A stretch of 44,403 nucleotides of DNA from Saccoglossus kowalevskii. Taxonomy: Eukaryota; Hemichordata; Enteropneusta; Harrimaniidae. The stretch is taken from the NCBI RefSeq assembly GCF_000003605.2, contig NW_003112965.1, positions 440,048 to 484,450 of the forward strand, given 5' to 3'. Below, piece after piece: positions 33,170 to 44,403 of the stretch (its first letter is position 1; every line of letters starts with the position of its first letter). Below the pieces are notes generated by a model, which made no database searches, was not told the origin of the DNA, and worked only from the letters and a program-made list of their open reading frames with translations. Both the position numbers and the translations under genes were made by a program.

Positions 33170-36040
33170 CTGCAACGTAATAATTACATGATTAATTAAA
33201 ATTAACTTAAATTACTCCAGACGTCCAAATTATGACGTCACATGTTCATAGGTCTACTCAATCGTACGTATTTATTTGGAACATGGATTATATATTCAAT
33301 TACATCTCATGGCGTCCACATGATAACATAATTTTGGTAGTAGTTCTATATCGGTTGATTATGTTCTGGTTTATCAAATCCATTAAATTTCTGCTAAATA
33401 ATTTGCTAAATAATAATTAAATTTCTGCTAAATAATTTGCTAAATAATAATTTGTGTGATGGATGAAAAGTTCAGTGGCGAGTACATGTGATAAACACAC
33501 CCGTATTACGTTTGTTTAGCATTACAGTGTGTTTAGACAAGCATTAGCTTGAGAGTTATCAGTTTTAAAACATTGTAGTTAAAACATTGATTTAGTGTCG
33601 CCACAAACACTTCCATGAAGACTTTCCGTTTTCGACATTGTGAAATTCTATGTTTTTTATGCATAAAATACAGTTTTTAACAGTTAAAGTTAAGTTATTG
33701 TTTATACATGTGTTGTTGAACATACTACATTGTTTGTAATTTTATTCAGCTTCTTTCAGTCATATTTCAAGAAAAATAAAAGGCCAAAATATAGAGAATA
33801 TAGGAAATTATTTTGTTCTGTGATACTCTTGTGTATTCGGAAATTATGAAAATTAGTTGTGGGTGCATAAGGAATATATGTCGTTATGAATTATTCTTAA
33901 TTTAAATTTCTGAATTATCTTGCCAAAATCATTTTTCTCGTTTTTTTTTCTCGTCGAAAACGGGAAGTCTTTATGGCAGTGTTTGAAATAGATATTAACG
34001 CAACTTATTACACACAGAGTTTGTTTGACGCCAAGTCAAAAAACAATTAAAATTGTTGAAAAAATATTTGTATTTTCTCCAGAAAAAAATTAATAAACAA
34101 AATAAGTACTGTATTTACGTATAACTTAATTGACAAACAATTTATGTTTAACCTTTCAAAGATGTCATAATCAAAACGTAATAGCGGAGACTAGTGTCTC
34201 TGGGCATGGGGTGGTGGCCAACTATGTCTTCATTTTCATGTTTTGAAACACTGAATACTTAATACCTAGGCGTCTGCACCAGTCTTCACTATTGGCCATT
34301 GTATGATGCATGTTGTAGTAGACGACACCAAGTCTACTCGTTTTGACAATAATGTTTTAGAACTGATAACAATATTCTAAACATACGTCAATGCAAAACG
34401 GTTAGTCAAAATAAAACGGGTGTAAATTACTTATTAGATACCGGCTCGGCAAATGGCACGTCAAAAGAGCATCGCTGCCATAGTTCGTGTAAAACGAACT
34501 GGTTACTAGTATATTTTAATGTGCTTGGGACATATGCAACATAAGTATTTCACGGCCGCAGTACATTCAATTTTTTTTGGGGGGGGGGCGATAGTGACCA
34601 ACACTTTGCCGGTGAGAACACAGTCAGCTGGCGTATTATTGATACCGATATTTACTATATGGGGGCTGCCATATTGAATACGGATTGAAACTAAATAAAG
34701 AGACAAGTTGAAGAACAGGTTTTTCCGATTCCTACAAATCAGGAATAAATACCAAACTTTCACAGCCAAACGAATTCGTCATTTATGTGTGGAAATATCT
34801 CTTTAATCTCTTACATACAAACACCTAATTAACCTAATTAGAACACTTTTCCGGGTTTTTTGAAACCAAAATTGTCTCCCAACTCAGGGTCCAATCTACG
34901 ACACCGTACAGCCACTTTGGATGTCAAAAGGATTAATTTTGAATATTTTACCATCGATTGATCTTGTCTACATCTTACTGTATTTAGGAATTATCTCTCA
35001 ACTAACGTTTTGTCATTGTTATATATTAGTTCCACTCTGAAGAAATGTTATCCCCGTCAACGTGCACACAATTGTTTATACAAAGTGATTTGTCAAATAA
35101 AACTGTTCATGTCAACTTATTAATCTATGGTAAACTATCTATATAAAATATATTGTGCTGATATTGGAGATTCAGTTATAATAAAGTTTAAATGGAAAGT
35201 AATATCACCAAAAGAAAATTAAAGAAATAACTGCAATGAAAGATGTAATTTTGTTAATTTGTCACACTTTGACGTGTCTCCATACTGTTTAAATCGGTCG
35301 TTCTGATTTCGTACATCAGTTTTTACCATGAATCAAAATACCGGTCCAATGAATGTAAAAATTTGTAGACGTCCAAGAATCAGAATCCCATGTCCTGAAG
35401 TGCAGAATTTCACACTTATTATTGGATTCCATGCTATACATGTTACACTGTATTCGTTTGACGCACAATCTTGGAACAAATTTACTTTCCTGCTTACAAG
35501 ATTCATAATTGTTTTTTTTTATTGATTACAAGTCTTAGTATTGCACCATAACAGAATGAGCTGAGTACAAGTGAGGCAGAGCAAGGAATTTGAAACTGCC
35601 TGTCAACAATATTTTAAAAGAATAATTTTTGACATTATATTCGAAACGATTGTAACGAACACAAATAAACAATAACAGGAAATGAAATGTTGCCTGTCCA
35701 AACAAAGTTTCATGTCAAGTTGACAGCTATATTTCCAATGACCTTGTCTTTCTAAATGAAGTCAGAGGCACTTACAAAATTCAGTTGGTAAGATAACAAT
35801 AACGTTATTTGGGGAAAATCGTTCACACGCCTGTAGGAAACATGACGAGAAATTAAATACACACACATACGTGGGTGATTTCACAATCAAAATCATTGGT
35901 CATTGAATTATTTGTTCTTTATTCTTGCACATTTTCAAATCAGTATTCGTATTAACATTATTAGAATTCGGAGTCTAATTACAGAAAAGATAAAACATCG
36001 TTGCTAATGGAGATAGAAGCGTAACCTCCATGGTCATGAT
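33170..36040. other. Upstream region of SLC16 gene 2; no gene seen
   Basis: AT-rich. Contains a 34-bp direct duplication (about 33383-33450, unit TAAATTTCTGCTAAATAATT...) and a T8G10 run at 34573-34588. The 5' untranslated exon and promoter of gene 2 should lie here but I could not place them. Confidence 0.4.
33383..33450. repeat. 34-bp tandem duplication
   Basis: Two adjacent copies of TTAAATTTCTGC... followed by TAAATAATTTGCTAAATAAT. Period 34, essentially identical. Confidence 0.85.
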
Positions 36041-36150
36041 ATAGGGACTGGACTGGGTCGAATCGGGCAATAACAACAAAGTGTTGAATGTTGTGATAGG
36101 GACTGGACTGGGTCGAATCGGGCAATAACAACAAAGTGATGAATGTTGTG
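36041..36150. repeat. 55-bp tandem duplication
   Basis: Two copies of a 55-bp unit starting ATAGGGACTGGACTGGGTCG, at 36041 and 36096, with a single clear mismatch (GTGTTGAA / GTGATGAA). A recent duplication. The minus-strand open frame across it is not a gene. Confidence 0.93.
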
Positions 36151-37545
36151 AAGTGGACGCGAAGGTGACGCTACTTAAAAATGTGCTGAGTGTGCGTGTA
36201 AGCTGAGCCACATATGCAGACGTACTGTTAGAAGAGATCCCCGCTGAATGCTGAATGTCAACACATTCTGAACCCTCTCAAGCTCATTGCCCGAAAGACT
36301 TCCATTGTACTGCTTCTACGTGTAGCACACCTCAACACATATATACGGAGTAACCCCGCCATCGCTTTACCGTGTTTACCTCGCGATATCATAGGACTGC
36401 TTTATAAACAACGACATGCACTGATCTTAACTGATATATTCTGCAAACGTATACGAACAGAGACAACGGTATATTCTTACCCTTATTAGTATTCTGCTAC
36501 ATACCACGCGATGACATTGCCAGGTATTTACTACTGCGTAGACTGGCCCTGATAAAGATTGTGGTTTTGATATTGATATCAAAGGTTGACTCGTTCCGAA
36601 GTTTACAATATGCTCATATATTACGCCACACGTGATCGGCTGTTGGCTACTATAATTAATTTGTATTAGTTTTAACTACGTAAGAGGGCAAAAAACCTGG
36701 AATTTAATCTTCAAAACACAATGTGAAGCTATTTGTTGCAGCTGTATTAAACAAAATATGCATCTACCATTTACATTGCTGCTAAACTGTAATCACACAT
36801 TTTATATACGTGGTATGTCACGTTGAGCTAACTTTAGACAAAGCATGCACGATTGTTTGATCATAAACATTGAATAGTTCCCATTCGTCAATCTAAAACA
36901 CAGATACAGTATCACATGACATTTGTGTTTATTGTTAAAGGTGAGGTATGGCATAGTATGAAAATAGAATGTTATGAACGTCGGTTTTCTGTCGATTTAG
37001 AAATTAGCATTAGTTTGGACAATTTGAGTTCCGGTGACTGAGCTGCGCCACCGAAGGTGTCGTGATTTCACTAATAAGGGGGTTATGTATTACAACATTG
37101 AAATAATGGGTTTTTTTTTAAAGCTAATAACTTGATAAGCTGTGCCAGACAACTTATTCTATACGTAGAAGTGTTATTATCCAGAGTTATGAGTGTAGAA
37201 ATTGGTAAAACAAGTTCACTGGTAGACTTGGATTGAAAAGTGTACGAAACATTTCTACAACGTCTTAAAATAAATATTTAAAAATTATTACATTTGTTGC
37301 CAGACTTTTGTATTGAGTCATCATTGAACACGAGGCTTAGGCGACAATATATGTCTATTCACATTCTGGCGAAATTTTTCAAAGCAAAATTTCAACATCA
37401 ACATTTCTATTTTATTTTAAATAAAGAACACGATATGTTTTAAATCAAACTGCGATATGCATTTCATAAATTCCGTATCAACACATCACGTGTGTATGGT
37501 ACGGTTTTCTTACCAAAAATTAGATTATTACAATGTCACGTTTCT
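36151..37545. other. No gene seen
   Basis: AT-rich sequence without recognisable coding, RNA or repeat features. Confidence 0.4.
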
Positions 37546-37830
37546 TTATTTCTTATTTTTTCATTTCATTTGTGTATGTAGTTGCGACTTTCTTCGTTTA
37601 ATTCGATTATGACATCATTTTTATTTAAATATGACGGCATTTAATCCGTTTATTTCATCATTTCATTCCAATATAATTACACCATTTCATTCGTGTATCT
37701 CATCGTTGTACTCGTGTATTTCTTCATTTCATTCGCATATGCAGTCTTTCCATTTGAATATGATACCATATCATTCGGACATTTGATCATTTTATTCGGA
37801 CTTTATTATTATATTATTATATCATTATTT
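37546..37830. repeat. Degenerate ~21-bp minisatellite (ATTTCATTCGTATAT-like)
   Basis: Imperfect units such as ATTTCATTCGTGTATCTCATC, ATTTCATTCGCATATGCAGTC and ATATCATTCGGACATTTGATC follow one another. Because 21 is divisible by 3, the array is open as a 72-codon hydrophobic frame, which I regard as a by-product. Confidence 0.65.
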
Positions 37831-39548
37831 TATTACAATTTTAAATATTTCATTCATACGTATACTATTTGCTCGTGCTTCAAGACAACGGACAGCGAAA
37901 TCGCCACTTGATGTGTCAACCATTACAGTTAAAAATTCGTTCGCGTCGCCGCCTCATGTCATGCATTTTACACGATTTTTGCAACGAACGCCCGGGGATC
38001 ACGTGCACGTTTTCCGGACTGACCCCCTAAGTCAACGTATCCATTGTAGTATGACCCGAGTGATACTCATAAATTGCACAAAAGTGACCCCTCAAATAAT
38101 AATGAAAAACATAAAATTAAAATAAAAAGCTGAGGACATAATATTATGCAAAGTTTGACACCTTAGATTGTACAAACACAAACAACCTATGTTTGTAACC
38201 AATACTTGAATTAAATGTTAAACGAGACATCGTTCTATAAATGTCATTCAGTATCTTAAAATTACGTACACAATGGATGGTAACTACTTACATTTGCAGT
38301 CCCAATGATTGACCATGGTATGAACTAATGATATAATTATTTAAGATTAAACTTATTTACTTTTTTTCACTTAATCATAATGTCTCCGTTAAAAAGAACC
38401 TGGGTACAAAACGCGTGTTTATTGTCAATTGAAGTGGACCATTAAAACTCTGGGGCATGAACACGTCAAACATATTTACACCTCATTATTGCTTTGCAAT
38501 TGTTTCCCAATTGTTTTATTCCCTTCAAGTTAGAAGAAAATAATTATGTTTCCATACATTAGCAAACTAGCAACGTTATATTTCTTGTTTTTGTTGTACA
38601 CACTATACAGTGATAGCAACCATACATTTTATGTGTGAGCCAAGGGAATTACAACAGCATAAGAACTTTGAGGAGTTCGATACTTTTGAAAATCAGTCTG
38701 TACATACAGGCTTTTTCAACAACTTTCGATCTTTTGAGTTTGATAACAATGTTACGTCTCACATGTAACACCCCCCTCTCCACACTGTTTTAATGATTCA
38801 GTTGTCAATCACGCTTTTGATTACCCAACCGACTTTATAAAAACTTTGTTTATTCGGCCATCGCCTCATCGCTGCGCCTTGGCAGATGCTATATTGTCAA
38901 CGTATAATTTAAGTGCGCCCTCTCTGTCATTACTAGAAATATTTTTTTAATGCATTGCCCGGTCAAAATTGTATACTAGATTTTCTTTGAGGGCTAAAAT
39001 CCCCCAAAATAGACCATGATTTTTAGTGATTTAGTACCACCTCAGGAATCACCCGAGACCATCAAGTTTTCTGCCGGGCCACAAATATTTGTAATGTCGT
39101 CTCACGGTTATCCACTAGTTTTTTGAGCAGTAAATTATATGATGAACGTCAGTAAGTTAATAAGCTATTAAACGTGTTTTGCTTGTTATTCATTTATATT
39201 TTCATTATGAGAAATTGTTTGCTGATTGTAGTTATGATATAAAACATTACGTCATGATATGCAAATGTGGCAATTCGGGTGGATGTAATATCTAATGCCG
39301 TCCTGCAATTATCTGGGCGAGTCTTGTAACTAAAATAATAACTATGCGTGCACGGCAAGGATTACTGTGGTTTTATGTTCTGTTTCTTGAAGTTTACCGG
39401 CATCTTAAATCGTACATAGTTTTTATTTTTAGAATACAACCACCAAGTAAGAAGCCACAAGTGGATTCAAATATCGCCAAGCAACCACAATATGCTGGCT
39501 GACGGGCTATAGAGTTAAAGTCATTCACCATTCTAAGGTAATTTACTC
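37831..39548. other. No gene seen
   Basis: AT-rich. A 70-codon frame at 37913-38125 lacks support. Confidence 0.4.
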
Positions 39549-39758
39549 ACGTTATGCTGCCGTCAGTGTCAATCGAACTCTACTAAAGCAACAACTGAAG
39601 GAAACCTGTCAATTCCTAAATTACATTTGTCCATTTCCCAGCATAATTTTCAATATGCAGCTGTTACACATTGGAACTCCCTCACAGTTTTATTAAAAAG
39701 TTCAAATGACAGAAATCAATTTAAATCAGATTTAAAGAACCATCTCATAAGTAGTTAA
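39549..39758 (+). pseudogene. 3' end of a CR1/L2-type LINE ORF
   Basis: About 70 codons open to TAA at 39756-39758. Reads ...EGNLSIPKLHLS, then FQYAAVTHWNSL, then NQFKSDLKNHLISS at the stop. The order GNLxIP / AAVxxWNSL / FKxxLKxxL is the C-terminal tail of CR1/L2/Jockey-like LINE polymerases. The following 150 bp is T-rich, like a LINE 3' UTR. The catalytic domains are absent, so this is a 5'-truncated insertion, as usual for LINEs. Confidence 0.72.
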
Positions 39759-41590
39759 CTGGCATATCCATCTTTTTTGACTATTATTAGTATTTTAGTT
39801 ACTTTATTTTCTTTGTGTTATATTTGCTAACCAGGGCATTTTTATTAGTTCCTTGGAAGATTTTGTTTATTGTTTTTTCTCCTACCAATTCATTATTTAT
39901 ATTTCTTATTTTTGTTTGATTAGCAGTTTTATTCGTTTAATTGTTTCATAACAGGTTAATTAATTATTATATCAACTGGATGCTTGGTTATTAGTGAATA
40001 TTCGTGGTGTATTTTAAGTCTACCCGGACCGGAATTGGTTAGTACTCTAAATATCCAAACATATTTTAGTATAAGGTAGATTTAAATATATCTAACTATT
40101 CTATGAATATTTCAGAGATATATCATAAATAGAACACGCTTAAAACAGTGGTCACACTTAATTTACATTTTAATTAGTGTGAATTACGAGCTTTCATGAA
40201 ATATATAGTTTGATAAATAATTAGTGTGAATTCTACTTCATGGAAACCTCTACTACATCCTTAATACATCATCATTGTGAAAGGGTATAATCAATAAAGT
40301 ATAAATTTGTTTTCTATATATCACATAATCACATATACTAGTGTTAATGAAACATGATAATGTTGCATTTATTAATGTACATAATATTGCACCAGTGCCA
40401 CTAACCTGGTGTCTACCACAATATTTGTGGGAATTTATAACACTATTATAAATTGAGTCAAAGGTCAAGTGATATAATTACTTATGTGGGAAAATAGTAA
40501 TTCATCTTACCATATTCTCATACTTTGTTTTTCACATTAAAATAAAGCGATTTATTTGCTTGACTATTGGGCCATAATCTAAACTTATAAATTGTTTTTT
40601 AATTGGTAATGTCATAATGTTCTATTTATTTATTTATGTATTCATATATGCATATATTAAAATAATTAATTATTTAACTATCTAATTTTTGTAGCTAAAA
40701 TTTAAACGATGCATTCCAACATTTTAGGATGGAAATATAATGTTCCATGTTAGTAACGAAATGGCGTATGTTTATGGGAATAATTGATGATATAATTATG
40801 TAAACAACACATACGGACACACTTATTATACCCGACAATGTGAAGTCATTTGCTTACTTAAAACAATCTATTCATGTGACCTAAATGACATAATTGTAAT
40901 ATTTATTATGTACAATAACCAGGATAGAAACCTTAGTCACTATTTTCCATCTAGACACTATTAGTTTTATATATATTTGTTGTATATATACAATTATTAT
41001 ACAAAAAGGACAGCTGCAATTGAGAAGACGTTTAGCAATACATAGCAGAGAGCCCGTGGCAGCATAATCACGCTAGAACACATCGTGTATGAGATCATAT
41101 ACTAGAGCGAAAGAAGTCAGCAATGAAACAGAGTCTACTGATGAGCAAGATTCATATCTTGACATCAGCAATGCACTTTTGGCGGCTATTGAATTTATGA
41201 TTTATTCAACAACGTAAAAACAACTATGAATTTCTCATTTTGTTATCGATTATCTGTAAGGACGTGGTATAATGAAGGTAAAGTCATCAACAACTAAAAA
41301 CATCTACACAGATAACTGAAATTTGATTTCAGTGATGATTTAGATATTTTGCAAATAACAAATATAAACGGATTGTTCTACCGTACAATATTGATGTCAG
41401 GCAACTTGCACAAGAAAATAATCTGGAAATCAAGAAAGAAGTAGATTCATACCAAACATCCGTTGACCAGAACAAATCAAGTGACAAGACAAAGACCCAC
41501 TGGCACAGCCTAGCCTCCACAGCTTGATGAGCTGGTCACACACCAACCAGAATGTCCACTATTTAGCCTATCGATTTTCTTCTACATACT
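39759..41590. other. No firm gene; AT-rich DNA
   Basis: Low-complexity AT-rich DNA to about 41000. From about 41335 to 41527 the plus strand is open for about 64 codons of charged residues (reads KRIVLPYNIDVRQLAQEN) and may belong to the decayed ORF that follows. I do not recognise it. Confidence 0.35.
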
Positions 41591-41594
41591 TCCC

Positions 41595-41965
41595 AAGAGC
41601 CCTGCAAACCCAACTGAAAAAAAAAACAAACGTGTAGCGAATTGGGTTGTACAGGACATATTAGTACAAATAGGAAACACAAACCAGGAAAGCATGTTTT
41701 ATTGTCTTTTGTAGTCAAGAGATTAACAGTCAATGTAGAATTAATACAGATGTTGAATCGTCTTGACTATAGTGTATCGTATAGTCAAATGGAAGAGATA
41801 GAAGACAGCTTTATGCTTGCAAAAGCTGACCATTAACCAATCACAACATGTTAACCTGTCTACAATTCTTCTTCAGAGTGTTCAAACAAACTTAGCATCG
41901 GATAATATTGATAGAATAGAAGAGACTCTGAGTGGGGGAGGTTTTCACACGAGTTAATGGAATTT
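41595..41965 (+). pseudogene. Decayed copy of a multicopy invertebrate ORF of unknown function
   Basis: One frame (ATG about 41642, stop 41836) reads KPGKHVLLSFVVKRLT, then NVELIQMLNRL and VSYSQMEEIE. A second frame (from about 41857) reads DNIDRIEETLSGGG (about 41901-41942). I recall these motifs, in this order, from many near-identical uncharacterised proteins of amphioxus, molluscs and cnidarians (KHxLL..VKSLTGNVELI..LNRxGHxxSYSQ ... DNIDRLEETL). Their copy number suggests a transposon-associated gene. Here the usual GH is DY, the two parts are in different frames, and a stop follows, so the copy is dead. The family link is from memory. Confidence 0.55.
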
Positions 41966-42055
41966 GATTAGAAAAATGCCACTCCAACCACCAAAAAAAC
42001 CTGTACTTGAATAAGTTGTGTACCTGATGTTCCATCAACATTTACCTATAAAGGC

Positions 42056-42567
42056 ATGGATGTTGATGTTCATGTATAAAAAGTTGATGTTCATGTATAA
42101 AAAATTGATGTACATGTATGAAAAAATGTTCTTCATGTATAAAAAGTTCATGTTAAAAATGTATGTTCATGTATAAAAAAAATTTCTTCGTGTATACAAA
42201 ATTTTTCCTCATGTATAAAAAGTTTATGTTCATGTATAAAAAAATGATGTTCATGTATAACAAGTTTATCTTCATGCATGAACAAAACTGCTCTTCATGC
42301 ATAAAAAGTTGCTATTCATGTATGAAACATTGTTCTTCATGTATAAAAAGTTGATATTCATGTATAAAAAAATGTTCTTCATGTATAAATAGTGTATCTT
42401 CAAGTATAACAAGTTTATTTTCATGCATGAAAAAACTGCTCTTCATGCATAAAAAGTTGCTATTCATGTATAACAAGTTGATTTTCATGTATAAAAAATT
42501 GCTCTTTATGTTTAAAAAAATGCTCTTCATGTAAAAAGGATTAATCTTCATGTATAAAAGTTGTTCA
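42056..42567 (+). repeat. ATGTATAAAAA-rich tandem array (~20-23 bp units)
   Basis: About 24 imperfect units with core TTCATGTATAAAAA separated by GTTGATG-, ATTGCTC- or AATGTTC-like spacers of slightly varying length. Both strands are open over long stretches (MYKK- and MHE-rich frames), a result of the simple composition. Confidence 0.9.
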
Positions 42568-42898
42568 TGTTCAACTTGCGAGTGTATACACATTCAACCA
42601 TGGGAGTAAATGAGGTTTGACATTTGACCTTTGACCTCATTAATTAAATGTTAATGCGTATAAGGTAGAAATAGTTGAAAGAGAGACACCCACAGATATG
42701 CCTTGATGGTTTCTGAACAAATCACCATATATGCTTGGCCCAATTAATAAACAATTTGATATCACTCAATAAATGCATACACTAGCTAGTTAAGTATACT
42801 TCATTACTTATGCAAATCATTTGCATATGCTAGCATGATCTATACAAGGTTTGGATAAAGTTGTGGTGCCTTCTCACACAACTATGGGATGATTCAGG

Positions 42899-43567
42899 TA
42901 TGTATCAGGGGGAAATTCTCGCCTCTCTGGGGTTCGCCACACGTGTCAGGGGAGATTCTCGTCTCGTCTCTCTATCACGTCCCCTTGAGGTGCGGGATCG
43001 GGAAAGTCACTTAAACTTTATAGTCAAATAGACACACATAACGGAATACGTTTCAGCTCTCATCTTAGTCGGTCAGTCGAGCACTCTATAAGACACAGCG
43101 CCCTAGGGAAAAGTCCCCAATACTATCGCAAGGCTGACCCAAGACTCTGTCCCAAGACTGCATCGAGACTCGCCCCAAGACTCTCCAAGACTGGACTGCG
43201 TCTGTCGTGGAGTACTCGCCAAGACCAACTAAAAACAACTTTATTCAATTTCAAAACCTTAACCAATTACAAAGCAGTAAAACGACTCTAGGGCGTAACC
43301 TTCAATCATAAGGCCAATCACACTAAGTACTGAACACGTCATATTTTTTGATTAATCGTTCACTACATTAATAACTACGAATACTAACTGTCAGAAATAG
43401 TAGTCCGAATAGCGACGGTTATCTCGTAATTAGTTCCAAATCACTGAGCCAAGTTCCGTCCAGAACTTCACATGGCCTAAACGATGACAGACATAACACG
43501 TCAATTCCCTAGTAATCAGCTAATTAAGTCGATTAACAGATACGCAAAAACAAATTCATCACATATG
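42899..43567 (+). mobile_element. Solo LTR copy 3 with 4-bp target duplication
   Basis: The LTR spans 42903-43563 (661 bp), starting TATCAGGGGG and ending CATCACA, each one substitution away from the family's TGTCA / TGACA. It is flanked by TATG on both sides (42899-42902 and 43564-43567). TATAAG at 43087-43092 shows the same orientation as copy 1. The first 41 bp duplicates the LTR start: TATCAGGGGGAAATTCTCG at 42903 and TGTCAGGGGAGATTCTCG at 42944. No internal region is present. Confidence 0.85.
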
Positions 43568-44313
43568 TATACAATGATATAGTATCTCAAAATGTGGTAA
43601 CTAAATGAAAATACGTTTGACCGTAGACCTTAATTAGCGTTGCCCTGAGAGATTGACACTGCTATCACACATTTCTGAAATGTATACATATAAACCTTTA
43701 TAATGATACCGTCCAACCTTTTCCCTCTTTGGTGGTACCATTTAGCCATCTGGCCCATGGACTAGATTAGATCAATTCAGTCTAATAATTTGTTTTTCAT
43801 TTACCCATTCCCTAAACTACAAGCCCCCAGTAAAATATGAACATGGATTTTCAACCGTCACACGTTCCAAAACATAGCAAATATATTTACAGTATGTCTC
43901 TGATACGACTTTAGCAGTTACAACAATGATTTCAATATTTAGCACAGATCCACCCATGCATTTTTTGTTTAGTTCTAGGCCATATACCGAAGGTAATCCA
44001 GACAAGTAGGAACTGTGGAAATGCGATCGACGATTCTTTGCGATCGGCAACACAACGCTACATTTTGTTTATGACCAGTAGTCACGTATTACGCCAACTC
44101 TAGTTGGATACATGCTTTAGAGGCGCCTCCAATCAAATCTATACATTTTACAGAGGTAATTTACGTGACTCCTTGCTGAAGGGTTTACGGGAGAAAATGT
44201 GTACAGCAAACTCGCGAAACCGCACGATTCGGACGATGTACTTAGATGAAAAGTACTAACAAAATAAGTTCATTTTATGTCAATATAATTCCATATTCTC
44301 GTGCGTCAAATGT
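43568..44313. other. No gene seen
   Basis: A 78-codon minus-strand frame (43817-44053) has no recognisable domain. Confidence 0.4.
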
Positions 44314-44403
44314 AATAATGTACTGCCAACCCATACAGATAATAATGTATTGTCGACTCGCATAGATAAGAATGTAGTGCCAACCAATACAGATGATATG
44401 GAT
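44314..44403 (+). repeat. 27-bp tandem repeat running off the window
   Basis: Three full units (44314, 44341, 44368), each starting AAxAATGTA and ending ATAGAT or ACAGAT, then a partial one at the edge. In one plus frame, open from 44260, each unit encodes nine residues (NNVLPTHTD, NNVLSTRID, KNVVPTNTD). It is either a minisatellite or the start of a coding repeat; the window edge prevents a decision. Confidence 0.75.

Noticed and set aside
35975-36211. 78-codon minus-strand frame
   Set aside because: Runs through the recent 55-bp duplication; no supporting features.
37693-37911. 72-codon hydrophobic frame resembling a membrane protein
   Set aside because: Most of it overlies the degenerate 21-bp minisatellite, whose TTT/ATT-rich units give hydrophobic residues in any case.

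Overview
This is animal nuclear DNA, most likely from a marine invertebrate. It is AT-rich, has spliced genes with GT-AG introns, is dense in transposable-element debris, and contains one scaffold gap (341 Ns at 31343-31683). The phylum cannot be fixed from the sequence. I see no prokaryotic genes, rRNA, tRNA or CRISPR array.

The only intact host genes are two neighbouring, head-to-tail, four-exon genes on the minus strand (20458-22618 and 27475-33156). They encode SLC16/MCT-type (monocarboxylate transporter family) 12-TM carriers of 472 and 468 residues. They share every intron position and phase, so they are a tandem duplication. Their big third exons are far more alike in DNA than exons 1, 2 and 4, which suggests gene conversion. 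Intron 1 is 466 bp in the first gene and about 4 kb in the second, where it has been filled by transposons.

The rest is mobile-element sediment. 0.5-1.2 kb: a solo-LTR-like copy. 3.2-3.65 kb: a satellite built of two 20-bp modules. 5.75-6.5 kb: the 3' end of a Ty3/gypsy element (integrase, polypurine tract, short LTR). 8.0-9.9 kb: a diverged repeat present twice. 10.76-11.18 kb: a TTAA-flanked MITE (short non-autonomous DNA transposon). 13.2-16 kb: a wrecked L1/Tx1-type LINE carrying a reverse-oriented solo LTR with a 4-bp target duplication. 25.6-26.2 kb: a second TTAA MITE and a 300-bp-spaced duplication. 26.7-27.3 kb: another inverted-repeat element. 30.07-32.43 kb: a TTAA-flanked element with inverted arms of about 0.75-0.8 kb, each holding the start of a THAP-like zinc finger, a combination that points to the Kolobok superfamily; another TTAA MITE abuts it. 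36-38 kb: minisatellites. 39.5 kb: the 3' tail of a second LINE type. 41.6-42.0 kb: a decayed copy of a multicopy invertebrate ORF. 42.05-42.57 kb: an ATGTATAAAA-rich array. 42.9-43.56 kb: a third solo LTR with a 4-bp target duplication. The window ends in a 27-bp repeat.

The most interesting region is the second transporter's first intron. There the Kolobok-like palindrome sits around the assembly gap and would fold into a long hairpin in the pre-mRNA.
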